From the NCBI GenBank assembly GCA_029237695.1, contig CM055265.1:214970506-215034505 (forward strand): DNA of 64,000 bases, in the 5' to 3' direction. Below, piece by piece: positions 22,992 through 34,516 of this stretch (the stretch's first letter is position 1; each line of letters starts with the position of its first letter). Both the position numbers and the translations under genes were made by a program. The notes beneath the pieces are model-generated. The model was given only the letters and a program-made list of their open reading frames with translations. It was not told the origin of the DNA and did no database searches. The DNA comes from Conchocele bisecta. Lineage: Eukaryota; Mollusca; Bivalvia; Lucinida; Thyasiridae.

Positions 22992-24280
22992 CCCCCTGGC
23001 AATTTCCCGACACACAATGTTGCCTACCTGCATGATGCCATGGCAATCCTGCATAGTGTAAATCCTTCAGGCAACATGACATATGGTGACTTAGCTGTTG
23101 TGATAATGAAGGTCGTCGTTAAAGACAAGCCAGCAGACGGTAGGATTGATATGGTAGCTGACACTTACCTAGATATATCTATCAAAAACCCAGAGCGAGA
23201 AGCTAGGTATCATGACCAACAGCGACCGCATTTGAGCAGCATAAGCAGCAGCTCTCAGCGGGTTGATCAACAATTCAAATTTCTTCTACACAGTTCCAGG
23301 TTTAAAGAGTCTTTGATATTGTTCATCATTCACGAATGGATGACAAATGCATATGCGGTGTACATCGGACGACATACGTTGTATTTGACAGGTGGGGAAA
23401 GCTGTTATAAAGTAACAGAAACCGGTGATCGAGTTCAATCAACATTAGTAGGACTACTCACAAGTACACAAGAAGAGGCTGACTGTCGTCAGATGCCGCA
23501 TGTATCTCACGCAGATAAGTCTGGAATTGAAACCATCATAATTCTAACCCCGGACAAAGAAATAGCGGTCCTTGGCGTCGCCCATTCTGGTATCAGCGCC
23601 ATCCAAGCAAGAATACTGTTTCTGACCGGGACGCAACACCGTCAGTGATACGATGATCTCACTAGTACAGGTCAGAAGTTGGGCATAGATGTCAGCAATG
23701 GGTTAATTGGGGCACACGCATTGACCGGATGTGACTCCATTAGTGCATTCATTGGCCACGGAAATACAACGGTCTTAAAACTGTTGCGTAACAATGAGAC
23801 ATTCTGCAATGCAATGCTGCAGCTTGGCTGTACATTTGATGTAACAGATACTTTTGCTTCCAGCTGTCAAACCGCTGTGTGTACGCTGTATGGCTATCCA
23901 AACCAAACGAAACCGGTGTCAATCACGTTCGATACATACTTTTTGGTAACAGAACTACCGATCCCAGTCGAATACATCCATGCGCCGATGTCTTAACTCA
24001 GCACAATAGCCGGGCAAACTACCGGGTTCATATTCCACCTCCACACGATCGTGGGTGGCAACAGCTCACTATCAAGTGGATGATCATTGATCAAGCTCCA
24101 CAGGCCATTCTGAAGTTAGTTAGCTGCGGGTGCCGGAAAACATGTGATCGTGGAATCCGATGCAGCTGCCAGAAGAACAATATTGTGTGCACTAAAATGT
24201 GCAAGTGTGACAGCGCAGTGTGTCTGAACCAACATAAAGATGATACGGTTTCAGACAACGAGGACTCTGATATTGAATGA
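22992..24280 (+). pseudogene. Broken gene: nuclease-like core plus CXC (tesmin/TSO1-type) cysteine tail
   Basis: Belongs to a multicopy invertebrate protein family of unknown function that I recognise by pattern. Open from 22992 (start Met not certain; an ATG lies at 23040) to a TGA at 23646-23648, then the same frame continues to 23996. In order: YGDLA and IKNPEREAR; QEEADCRQMPH; TPDKEIAVLGVAH; then, after the stop, GAHALTGCDSISAFIGHG. The spaced acidic residues resemble a PIN/FEN-type nuclease core (inference). Around 23900-23915 the similarity moves to another frame, which carries VLTQHNSRANYR, WMIIDQAPQAIL and a cysteine run of C-x-C-x3-C-x5-C-x-C form, and ends in the acidic tail SDNEDSDIE at 24280. 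So there is one in-frame stop and one frameshift. Upstream similarity may start before 22992 in other frames. Its place between inverted arms suggests a transposon-borne protein, possibly the transposase or an accessory; not proven. Confidence 0.7.
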
Positions 24281-24489
24281 ACTATGTATGTGTTCCCTTA
24301 CTAAGCAGTAAAATATTATACTGAAATATACTATGTATGCACATGCATTACAATATACTACATACTAGTATATTACAATTTATTGATGATATGTATATTT
24401 ATATTGTGAAACAGCGTCAGATTTAATTGTCATCTGACACATACTACATTTGTATACAATAATTCCGCGGAATCAAATATCTCACCTTG

Positions 24490-24640
24490 TTCCGCCTTGA
24501 CCTTGACCCTGGGGCCTTGACCTTGGGGCCTCGAGTATAGTCCTATATTCATCTACATATCATAGCCGCCGCCGACGACGACTCCGGAAAAGCAAAACCA
24601 ATGTCTCGCTTTCCGCTTTCGCGGGCGAGACAAAAATTAT
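24490..24640 (+). mobile_element. SBE tail fragment with hairpin end
   Basis: CTTGACCCTGGGGCCTTG, then GCCGCCGCCGACGACG, then TCTCGCTTTCCGCTTTCGC with a CCGC/GCGG hairpin and GGGCGAGACA. Similar to the SBE-1 and SBE-6 tails. No monomer array precedes it. Confidence 0.55.
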
Positions 24641-27035
24641 AAATTCTGCTGAAGAGCATTTTTTTCCGGAGGATAATTATGCTTGCGAAATGAAACATTA
24701 TTCAAGGCATCCATATTTATCAAGTACAACTTTCTACTCCATAGTAATAGTTGCTGAATATGGTGTCGAGAACATTGTAACATGTACACACATAATGGTA
24801 ATTCCACTGGGTTGTTTTAGTTTGGAAATGTGCTGAATCTATTGTTGTTCAATTTTAAAGCATAAGCGATACATTGCTAACTTGCGCTGAAATATCATTA
24901 TATATTGCAATGTCATATGCCTGTTTGATAAGTATAAATCCTCTATACCGTCCGGAGGACTTTTAGTCATTTGATTACTTTCTTTGCCAAAAAAGTGTAC
25001 GCATTTCACATGGCGAATGGTAATTGACCAATATTAGCATTAACACTTGAAGTGTATCACCATAAAACTAAAACTAGTGAATATATTGTTTAGATATGTG
25101 TGACCATATTACCATTTACATGTTATTCATGAAACCATGTGCATTATTTTCAAACTATGGCAAATTTATATCCTGAATAAGATGTACTCTGTTCACCCAC
25201 CCCACCGCCTCTCTTTCAACAATGTACTGTGCTGCCCACTAAATGTTTGATATATTGAAATGCGAACAATCTTGGAAATTAAACATACGACATGACTGCC
25301 ATCTTCAAATACTGCACCGATCCATTGTAGCTTTGCGTATTTTCCAATCATATTAGATAATTCCCATCCATATAACTTTACCAATTCATTACACTTATTA
25401 CAGACATAGTAATTTTATCAACTTAACTCGACCTATTTAGGAATCGTCATTATACGTACAAAAATACATTTTAAATGCCATCTGCATTTTTTCAATAAGC
25501 ATACATGAATGCGAGTTTTTGAATGCATATTTTCAATACTAGTTTGTTGAAATTATTGATATACAACTTGGCCAAATTTGTATCCTATTTTTCAATTTAT
25601 TCAAACATATATATATGGTAGTTTTTCGAGTTTTGTCTTCATGACGGCCATTTTGGACGCCATCTTTAATTTTCAAACATATCAATACACATTCACATTG
25701 TTATTATTCCAATACAGCAGCATATCTTTCACCAAAACTGACATTTCAATTATTTGACAATGTCAACAGAATTTCCTAAACACACGCAAGAAAAATCTCA
25801 GGAAAATGTGCAAATGCGTAATCTGGGCGCCATCTTCATTTTATCCAAAATATTAAATCAATGTGATTTTGGCTATTATATATTCTGAATACACATAGAA
25901 TAATACACTTTTTACATAAAGTTGTACAGGCTGTGTATCATATGTGTTGATTTATTTAAACATATGTATATGGTAGTTTCACCATTTTACTTAAAAAATG
26001 ACGTAATTTTTGGACATTTTGAATTTCTCTACACATACGTGAGCTGGAACACATTGGATCACATTTTCCTGAAGTATGTTCCTTTCTGTAAATGATGATA
26101 TTGTCAAATAGCTGTTCTGTTCAAAATTATGATTTTAATTAAAGATTGTGTATGTGATTGTTTGCACTCATTTGACCTTTGACCTTTTAAAAAGGTCAGA
26201 CGACACCAATATTTTTGGTTAATGTTTTGATTCTTTACTGACAATGGCCATTCTACCAGAATCAAGTCTAAAACCTAATGAATACTCTGAAGTGCATTAA
26301 CTCCTTATAGAGTGAATATACCAAAAGGTAGACCACGGTCTATTGTGAAATTTATTTATAAGTTATTGTAAAGAAATTTCAGAGCACCCATAAAACACAT
26401 AAGCCATCGTATTTGGTGGGCTACATATCATCAAAATCTGTCCGTTTGTTAGGAAGATCTTAATGAAAATCTACCGTAAAAATGACGTCACAGATTACAT
26501 CACGTCGGAAAATCGGGTTCGGAAACCACGTGATCACACAACTTGTAACAGCTATTGTGACATCTAGCTATTAGGCGAAGAGTATTAAGGTTGAGCCAAA
26601 GCTGAATTTTTCAGAAAATGACAAAAAAATCATTAGTAATAACATATAACAATTCCGCATGAATCCCACTGGAGCTTAATCCAGGAATCAAGATGGCATC
26701 CAAAATGACAAAAATCATAACTAGTGCAAACTCAACTAAACCAATCAGGAAAATAATGTGCCGAAACATACCGAATATAACTAACGAATCATAATAATCA
26801 AAATTGTAAAATTTAATACAATCAAAATGGCGTCCAAAATGGCCGCCAACATATCTTCACTCTCTAAACCTGACTGAGCAAACATGTGAAACATTTTGAG
26901 TGACTATATTCGAATTTAATATTGTGGTTATTACGAGACATTCCAAAAAAGTAAGTATAAACATTATGTAACATCAAACTCGTGTTTTTGGCCCACTAGA
27001 ATGCTATATAGATATATGAATACTTGTGTGTAACA

Positions 27036-27400
27036 GGCTGTCAACAGCTATGGTCATTTTAGGCACCGATCAACTGGGGTAAATCCCATATTTAATCTGT
27101 AAAGAGGAATCCCAAAATCCCTGAATATTTGCATCAAGAAAATATATATTCAGCCCTCAACTTAGAATATCCGGACTTGTGCCAGGTCCTCAATCCATAA
27201 GAGTCAATTAGTTCCAGCGCCTAAACGTAATCGGAGTACACTAATATTATTACACATACAGTTGGGATAATCAATTTCACGTACAAGAAAGCCAAATGGT
27301 AAGTGAGGGCCAAATCAAGGATATCACGATGCTGGTAAGGATGATCTCCCAGCCAACCGCCCACAGCTTGTCAGTTAGTGTAAACATGTTCCCACGGACA
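27036..27400 (-). mobile_element. Retroposon of the CGGCCTATCAACAGC family (nested copy)
   Basis: Aligns along its length with 4654-5072: CTGTCAACAGCTATGGTC at the left, AAATATATATTCAGCCCT in the middle, CCAGCCAACCGCCCAC at the right. The terminal microsatellite tail is missing and no target duplication was found. Confidence 0.65.
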
Positions 27401-27960
27401 GGAGACTCTTCAAGGGAGTAAGACCAAGACAGTGTGTTACATATTTCCATATACATGCAAGATTAGTCGTGCATGATTCTACAAAGTGTGTACTTATATA
27501 ATGTATGCATTGTCGCGCAATCCATATGCATTACACATAATATATAACTTGCACCATTGCAAACAATATATATCCATGATAACCACATGAGGTCACGCTA
27601 TCTAACCTTTGATTAGTAACAAATGTTATGTATTATAATTTATCGAATATATATATCTTAAAATATACGATCTGACAATATCATAATATAAACAATTGAA
27701 AGAAGGCAGAGATGCATACAAATATAGGCTGGCATGCAAAACTGCACATATTTCCTCACAAATAATTAGTTATTTCACCTGAAATGTATACGTTATGTCT
27801 ACAATGTAATTATTCAAATTAGCAGGTTTTGTCAGTCATATTGGAGGCCACATTGAATTAGATGGATATTACATACTGTATTGAAATCAGCTTTATTTTA
27901 TCAAATGTCTAGTTAATGTGAATTAATTCCAAAAGATAGACATATGCTAAAGTAATTGCT

Positions 27961-28412
27961 TGTCGAGCCCATCGTGGAAAGCGTGACATAGCAGTCATGA
28001 TGACACATGTACGTCCGCCCGTGGGAGGGTCCGTCCGAAATGTACATCACTTATATCTCTCCAATCATAATCAGATTGTATTTACAACATTTCCATTTTT
28101 ATTTTAAATACCGTATACATAGATCTGCAACGCGTCAGCATGAAATGTCAACCTTTTTTTTTATTACCATCCATACGTGATTCCGTAGACCACCCATTTG
28201 GCCTTCCTACACAAGGTCAATATCAACTTACATTGCGTTAACGGTTTTACGAAATTTGACTTAAATGTTTTAAGTACCATATACATGTATATCTAACCAC
28301 ATAAATACACCCTGATACAACCATTAAATATTGGGACTATCAATAGTATTCAATACACCGTCAGACTAGCAGCAGCCTAGGCGGGCTCAACCAACATGCG
28401 GGCTGCGGCCTT
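27961..28412 (-). mobile_element. SBE-1, minus-strand copy nested in the inverted-repeat element
   Basis: Begins with the reverse complement of the SBE-1 tail (TGTCGAGCCCATCGTGG, AAAGCGTGAC, then CCGTCC repeats) and ends with the reverse complement of the head (CATGCGGGCTGCGGCC). About two diverged monomers lie between them. Both ends present, so the copy is structurally complete. Confidence 0.65.
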
Positions 28413-29007
28413 CTGTATGCATATTGAACAACGTTTTCAAGTTTTGACGGCCATCTTGGACGCCATATTACTTCAAATATAAAATTATTGAAGCTTTATT
28501 GTAACTCCAAGACAATTAAAAATCAATTCATATATTTTGTGAAGAAAATGTAACTTTTACATATTTTTTTTGCATTCTTGGCAGCTATCTTGGATATTTG
28601 AAAGGTTAACCGACTCATAATTATTGAAAACGTTAATATATGCATTGTTCAGTGATATGTTGCCACGCTATGTGTGAATATGTTCATTATGGCAGCCATC
28701 TTGGACGCCATATTGACTTCTGGATTAAGCTCCAGTGGGATTCATGGGGAATTTTGATATGTTTCTCCTAATGATATTCCGGACCTATACTGAAAAATTC
28801 AGCTTTGGCTTATTTTTTTTCCTGATCTTTGGCAATTCGGCTATATAGTATAAATAACTAACTGCTGAGCTACATACATGTACTGATTGTGTCTAGTGAC
28901 CAATTGCACAACTAGTGTAAATGATTCTCAGTATTTGTGTTTGGTATATAATCCATTTGTACCTTTTTAGATGCAAGAATGCCGCCAACGGCATGTATCC
29001 CCTCGCA

Positions 29008-29911
29008 CTGATGCTTAATTTCCATACTGAGCATTTTCTGTGACCTTTTTACCTTGGGATTAGCAGGCACCACCAACTTTCTGTAGGAATATGCAGAACT
29101 AGAATGACAGACACCCATGACTGCATTATATCGATCGCGATGCTTTCTGTAAAATTGCGCCAAAAATGTAGAGTATTTTCTAAGTCTGTCACCTTGACCT
29201 TGTGGTTAGCGGGCACCATTGGGTTTCGTTTCTGTAAAATGATGCTGGGTGTTGTTACAAATGCATCAATGAAATATGAAAGCATTCCATCAAGGGAAAC
29301 AGCAGTTACATTGAATTAAGCTGAGCGTTAAGTTTTCGAAACTGAGCATTTTCTAAGTATGTGACCTTGACCTTGAGGTTAGCGGGCACCACGGGCTTCC
29401 TGTAGAATGACACGGGGTGTTGTTACAAATGCATCTATACAATATTAAAGGATTCCATCAACGGAAACAGAAGTTATAATGAATTAACCCAAGTGTTAAG
29501 TTTTGGAAATGGAGCATTTCGTAAGTCCATGACCTTGACCTTGGGGCTAGCAGGCACGATGGGCATTCTGCAGAATGATGTGGGATGCTGTTACAAATGT
29601 ATCTATGAAATATTAAATAATTCCATCAAGGGAAACAGAAGTTATAATGAATTATGAATTAACTCCAGCGTTAAGTTTTCGAAACGGAGCGTTTTCTAAG
29701 TGACATTGACCTTGGTGTGAGCAGGCACCATACGTTTCCGTATGATGCGGGATGATGTTCCAAATGCATCTATGAAATATTAAATCATTCCATGAAAGGA
29801 AACAGAAGTTATTGCAGATTAACCCCAACGTTAAGTTGTGTGATGGACAGACGGACGGACAGACAATTTTTGGATCCCTATATACCCTTTTCGCTAACGA
29901 GAGGATAAAAG
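29008..29911 (+). mobile_element. SBE-5 array, five ~160-175-bp monomers
   Basis: The GTTAAGTTTT-type box at 29327, 29495, 29670 and 29830 gives 168, 175 and 160 bp spacing. Monomers share GCGGGCACC, TGTAGAATGA and TGTTGTTACAAATGCATC. An ACGG-type tract (GACAGACGGACGGACAG) and the tail CCTTTTCGCTAACGAGAGG close it. More of this family lies at 55520-57080 and 57840-58340. Confidence 0.75.
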
Positions 29912-30244
29912 GTGTATTTATTTAGTTTGAATTAGATTATCCCGGTATCATATCAGCATATATAAAATTTATGTCGTTTGAACGTAGTAAATTAGAAATA
30001 AATTATTTTTCTCTGGCGGTTGGCGGGACAACCTTATACATTGGACGTATTCGACTGGCTCGTTTTTGTTAAGCACTGCTAAGCTCCGCCAACATGCGCA
30101 GTGGGTAGACCGTACTGAAAGTTCCGAGCTCAGTCGAATGAAAACGTTACTCAACAGATCCAGATGCTCAGAAACGGTATAACAAGGTTCAATTGTGACT
30201 GGTTTGTCTAAAATCATAAACAAAATAGTTCTACCTTCAGACAA

Positions 30245-31091
30245 CAGGGTGTAGGATCACGAGGTCCATTGTTTTGATGTTAATGACGAAACAGTCACGG
30301 CGGCGCCCATGAGTTCTGAGGTAAATCTTAGTTTTCATCAATACGACTGCTGTTTCTTCTTGTTAATGATGGCCATGTTCCAGCCATTAACGCTGCGAGT
30401 CCAACAATACCAACTTTAGCAACATTACTTCTGTAGTTTGTCTGAACATTCAAGTCAACGGTTTTTGGATTTGGAATTCTCTGCCGAATGTTCAGACAAA
30501 CTACAGAAGTAAAGTTGCTAACTTTGGTATTGTCGGACTCCTAGCGTTAATGGCTGGAACATGGCCATCATTAACAAGAAGAAACAGCAGTCATATTGAT
30601 GAAAACTAATAATATAAGATTTACCTCAGAATGCAACTATGACAGTTTCATCATTAACACCAAAACAATAGAATGATTGATTAATGGTGTTTAACGGCCT
30701 ATCAACAGCTACTCATTTTAGGCCGGGTCAATGGGGTCAAATCCCATATTTCCCCTGAATGGATGGGGGAACATCCCAAAATCAGAACTAAATATATACA
30801 ATAATATATATTCTGCCCTGAAATTAGAATAACCTGACCTGGTGCCCGGTCCTAACATAACCAGAGTCACATAGCACCATTCCCTAAAACAAAGCAATAT
30901 TATTAGTGGTAATCATAGTACTCTTACAATGGGTACAGCCGGATTCAACTATCGAATACAAGAGGACCAAACCAGGTAGATCGGGATTCCGGAAAGGATG
31001 AATCCCGACATTAAGCTTACCCTTCACATGCTCCCAAACCAACCGCCCCCACCCCGCACCAAAACAATAGACCTTGTGATTCTACACCCTG
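30245..31091. mobile_element. Long fold-back element split by a retroposon
   Basis: Arms 30245-30455 and 30487-30672, continued at 31057-31091, are inverted copies: CAGGGTGTAGGATCAC at the left edge against GTGATTCTACACCCTG at the right edge, with TTCAGACAAACTACAGAAG near the centre. The loop is about 30 bp. Non-coding. The right arm is interrupted at 30673-31056 and resumes exactly after the target duplication. Confidence 0.85.
30658..31071 (-). mobile_element. Retroposon copy with perfect 15-bp target duplication
   Basis: CACCAAAACAATAGA occurs at 30658-30672 and 31057-31071. The 384 bp between them is a CGGCCTATCAACAGC-family copy; its left edge ATGATTGATTAATGG is, on the minus strand, a 3' (AATC)-type tail. 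A long perfect duplication plus a simple-repeat tail is the signature of target-primed reverse transcription. Confidence 0.85.
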
Positions 31092-31235
31092 GGTAATTCA
31101 CAATGCAATTAAATGGGTCCATTTATAGATGTATAATAAAACAATTTCATGATGAATAAACTTTATTCTAAGAAATCAAAGTAATATCCCTCTTATATGT
31201 TATGCAAAACCAATAACAAGTATTAGGTAGGGCTG

Positions 31236-31647
31236 GTTGATTGATTGATATGATTGATTGATTGATTGATGGTGTTTAACGGCCTGTCAACAGCCAAGGT
31301 CATTTTAGGCCGGGTCAACGGGGTCAAGTCTCGTATGTCACCTGTTGTGATCGGGGGAAAAGCCCAAAATCAGAACTGAATATTTACAATAATATATATT
31401 CAGTCCTGAAATTAGAATAACCTGACCTGTTGCCCGGTCCTAAACACCCCAGAGTCACTTAGCCCTGGCCCTAAAAGTGATATGATTAGTACTAATCATA
31501 CTACTCTTAAAATGGGGTATAACCGGATTCAACTCAAGTACCAGAAGGCCATAAACGTACATGAGGGCCAAACCAGGTAGATCGGAATTCCGAAAAGTAT
31601 GAATCCTGCCGTTAATTTTACACTCATGCTCCCAACCAACCACCCAT
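31236..31647 (-). mobile_element. Retroposon of the CGGCCTATCAACAGC family with (AATC)n tail
   Basis: Left edge TTGATTGATTGATATGATTG (minus-strand 3' tail), then GGTGTTTAACGGCCTGTC; the body aligns with the 30673 copy and ends CCCAACCAACCACCC. No clear target duplication. Confidence 0.75.
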
Positions 31648-31688
31648 TGGGACGATACGATACATATCACGATCGTATATACATAATA

Positions 31689-31880
31689 TGTGGCTGTGAC
31701 TGGAGAAATGGGGTTTATGCGTTCTGCAGTCAGTGTAGATCCAGATCCGCAGTCTGATCAGGATCTGCACTGTTCGCCATTCCACCAATGAAATATTCGT
31801 CGTCATGCTTCTAAGAAAGAATATAGATCGTTATCAGGCTATATGGTCATAAATCCCATAAGCCCCATTTCTCACATTCT
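31689..31880. mobile_element. MITE-A
   Basis: TGTGGCTGTGACTGGAG at the left, AAGCCCCATTTCTCACA at the right, with internal GTGTAGATCCAGATCCG and AGGATCTGCACTGTTC. Confidence 0.85.
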
Positions 31881-32275
31881 CAAAAACGAACGCTACATCC
31901 CCAGTACATATTGTTTGATCACGTGACTAATTTAACGGCGAGATTTTCCCGTTGAGTAGGAACACTGAATCTGCTCTACGTAAAAAACAAAAGTGGTCAG
32001 TGGAATGAACAATGTGCTTAACAGCATAAAGATAGTCAACGAAACTTACACACCGACTCTATTGTTTGCTGCAGGTTGGTAAATAACTTGAACACCTGTG
32101 GAGACAATAGAAAAGTTTGCATAGATATGCAAACTTGTGCACGGACAATCCATTTCAGCACGATGTTTTCTGACGTCCGTGCATGAGTGAAGACACAAAC
32201 ACGTTCAGAGAAAAATCACGATTTTATTTTCCAATAGGCAACATATGATACGTGGGAAAACAACATTACATATAT

Positions 32276-32487
32276 GTGGCTGTGACTGGAGAAATGGGTC
32301 TTGTGGTATTTATGACAAAGGGTAGTAACCTGATCAAATAGCACACTCATGTAACCTGGTAACGAGTGTTTCATTGATGTAATGGCGAACAGTGCAAATT
32401 CTGAACAGACCGTGTGGATACACAAGCTGATCTGGATCTACACTGGTCGCAGAGCACATAGGCCACATTTTTCCAGTCATAACCACA
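32276..32487. mobile_element. MITE-A
   Basis: TGTGGCTGTGACTGGAG at the left, TTTTTCCAGTCATAACCACA at the right, with the internal GATCTGGATCTACACTGGTC motif. Confidence 0.85.
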
Positions 32488-32514
32488 TTAATGAGACACG
32501 CCACGTGATTTTGT

Positions 32515-32676
32515 ACCTTCGTACATCTGCGTAATTTTTTAAATACGTTTACAAAATGTACATGCGGAATGTACTGTGAAATTGTTGTCAACTTTTGACG
32601 CCATTTACGGAAAATATTGTAAATTTTGTAAACGTATTTCTTGAAATTAACCAGATGTCCGAAGGTATAAAATCAC
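32515..32676. mobile_element. Small fold-back element
   Basis: The left arm GTGATTTTGTACCTTCG...ATACGTTTACAAAAT is inverted at 32619-32676 (ATTTTGTAAACGTAT ... CGAAGGTATAAAATCAC). Arms about 58 nt, loop about 46 nt. Confidence 0.7.
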
Positions 32677-33910
32677 AATTCACATTTGAGAGTGGTTGTG
32701 GTAGAACATAGTGAAAGCAGACATATGCACACACATATTGTATGTCGGTGTCTTGCAGATTCGAAACAAGTAACGTAATGTGCGACGTATTTTTACAGTA
32801 GATTGTTCTCTTAAAAACCTTTTTAACAGGCAGACGGATTTTGATGATACAGTGGAAACTCTCAAACCTAACACCATAAAAACAAAAAACATGTGATCCT
32901 ATATTTGATGGGTTTCTTGGTCATTTATCTCGGATAGAAATGTATGTTTATGATTGCAAAACATACATACAGATATGTTTTTAACGTTCATGTCTAATTT
33001 ACAGCGGAACATCTCTAAAATGGACACCATGGGACCTCCCAGTGTGTCCGGCTTAGAGAGGTTTCACTGTAAAACTAATCCAATAATCGGGAACTTGCCT
33101 CAAAACAGGTTGATATTTTTGCAAATTATAGTTTCGATATATGTTTTAAATTTACATGGATTGTGATATGCCGAAAAGCGAATTGGAGACATGACGAATA
33201 CGACTCGCTGAAATATATTACCGAGAAAGTCTCATGCCATCATACATACACATATCTTGTTCAATTTGTAATGAGCATAGACCAAACATTTACACGTTCC
33301 CGCTTACCTTTAGTTCCTAAGCGTACTATTTACAATATATATATTGATATCATATTTCAACCAAATGCATAACTTTGTCAGTACCCAATACTCACTGACA
33401 TGTTCTTTACTGCATTACCCGACGTACATGTAGTTTCTATTCAGCATATTCAGAAGTACTAACTATCGGTTTTACATGTTTAGAAGCCAAAATAACGGAA
33501 CACGCTTATTTACGATAGACCGTGGCTGATGACCACGTGTATAACGATATGTACATGTAATTTGCAAATGAAATATTTCACACCGTTGAGGCCCATCTAG
33601 TTAGAACGCGTAACAGTTCCAGTCAATCACTTCAAACAATTCACAGTTACAGCGTAAGTCGTCTCCATGTCATTGTATGAGCTTTTAACTTCTGAACAAC
33701 TACTTATAATCTCCGAATTGTTTGTAAAAATAAAATAAAAACTTTAATATACAACTACATATATCAATAGCAAAAGTGTTTTTACACAATATATAATTCC
33801 TAAATTATAATAACTGGTCAAACAAAGTATAGTTCGGCATTATCAACATTGTTTACGATATGTTTCTCATGTTTATGGAAAATTGTTTCCATCCGAGAAT
33901 CTCAACTATA
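32677..33910. other. No recognised feature
   Basis: AT-rich sequence with short frames only; no repeats or element ends recognised. Confidence 0.45.
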
Positions 33911-34274
33911 AGTCAGTGTGTGTGATCATGTGGTTTCGTAACCAAGTTATAGAATGTATGCTGTACTTTTGCTGTATTATAGCTTAATATCTTATTTGCT
34001 CCTTACTAGACACAGACTGATTGTGATCGCATATCACACCCAAAAGAAATAACTTTGATTTTAATGTTGATACATCGACTGTACTCGATACTTCGACAAA
34101 CACCGTTAGATATAAATGAAACAAAAACATTTCTCTGTATATTGTTATATGCTTCACGAATATACGTTGCGTCGTTTGATAGCGTTCACTATGTTTACAG
34201 TATCGTTTTAGAGATTTGGTAAGTTATTGACGCATTTGTTGATTAACAACCCTGCAACAAAGTGCATTTATTTG

Positions 34275-34370
34275 AAGTAAATGGTGGTAAGGGTTGTGGA
34301 GATAAAAGGTAAGTACAACAAAAATGAAGCAAATGTCGAAGATATTTTTACCTTGACCTAGACCATGACA
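34275..34370 (+). repeat. Single SBE-1-like monomer fragment
   Basis: GAAGTAAATGGTGGTAAGGG, then TTGTGGAGATAAAAGGTA and TTACCTTGACCTAGACC match the 154-bp monomers of 3559-4546. Confidence 0.5.
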
Positions 34371-34516
34371 CTATATAATCGAAATGTTGATGAAATTCGC
34401 GGCTCGGTGTTCCATGGGCACATGTAGGTTGTTCAAACACATGAACACCTCGATTAGGGCAGTAACTATTACTTACCAGTCGAAAACGTCCATTGTTAAG
34501 AATATCGATTGATGGT

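Larger units (their letters stand above)
21321..26544 (+). mobile_element. 5.2-kb DNA-transposon-like unit with long inverted termini and one internal gene
   Basis: The left arm (21321-21692) and right arm (26161-26544) are imperfect inverted copies: CATGTGGTTTCC against GGAAACCACGTG at the outer edge, ACTTCAGAGTATTCA against TGAATACTCTGAAGT in the middle, and ATCAAAACATTAACCA against TGGTTAATGTTTTGAT towards the inside. Inside each arm lie scattered CAAGATGGC/TGGCGTCC motifs, in plus orientation on the left (21845, 22025, 22208) and inverted on the right (25650, 25830). The gene at 22992-24280 sits between them. The arms are clearly diverged, so this is an old or asymmetric element. No target duplication was found. 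Confidence 0.65.
26590..28830. mobile_element. Gene-less inverted-repeat relative of the 5.2-kb unit
   Basis: GCCAAAGCTGAATTTTTCAG at 26597 is inverted at about 28788-28810, and CCCACTGGAGCTTAATCCAG near 26665 is inverted at about 28721-28740. CAAGATGGC/GGCGTCCAAAATGGC motifs follow on the left (26690, 26825) and are inverted on the right (28440, 28690). No coding frame. It contains a retroposon copy and a minus-strand SBE-1 copy, so it was a landing site for later insertions. Confidence 0.6.
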
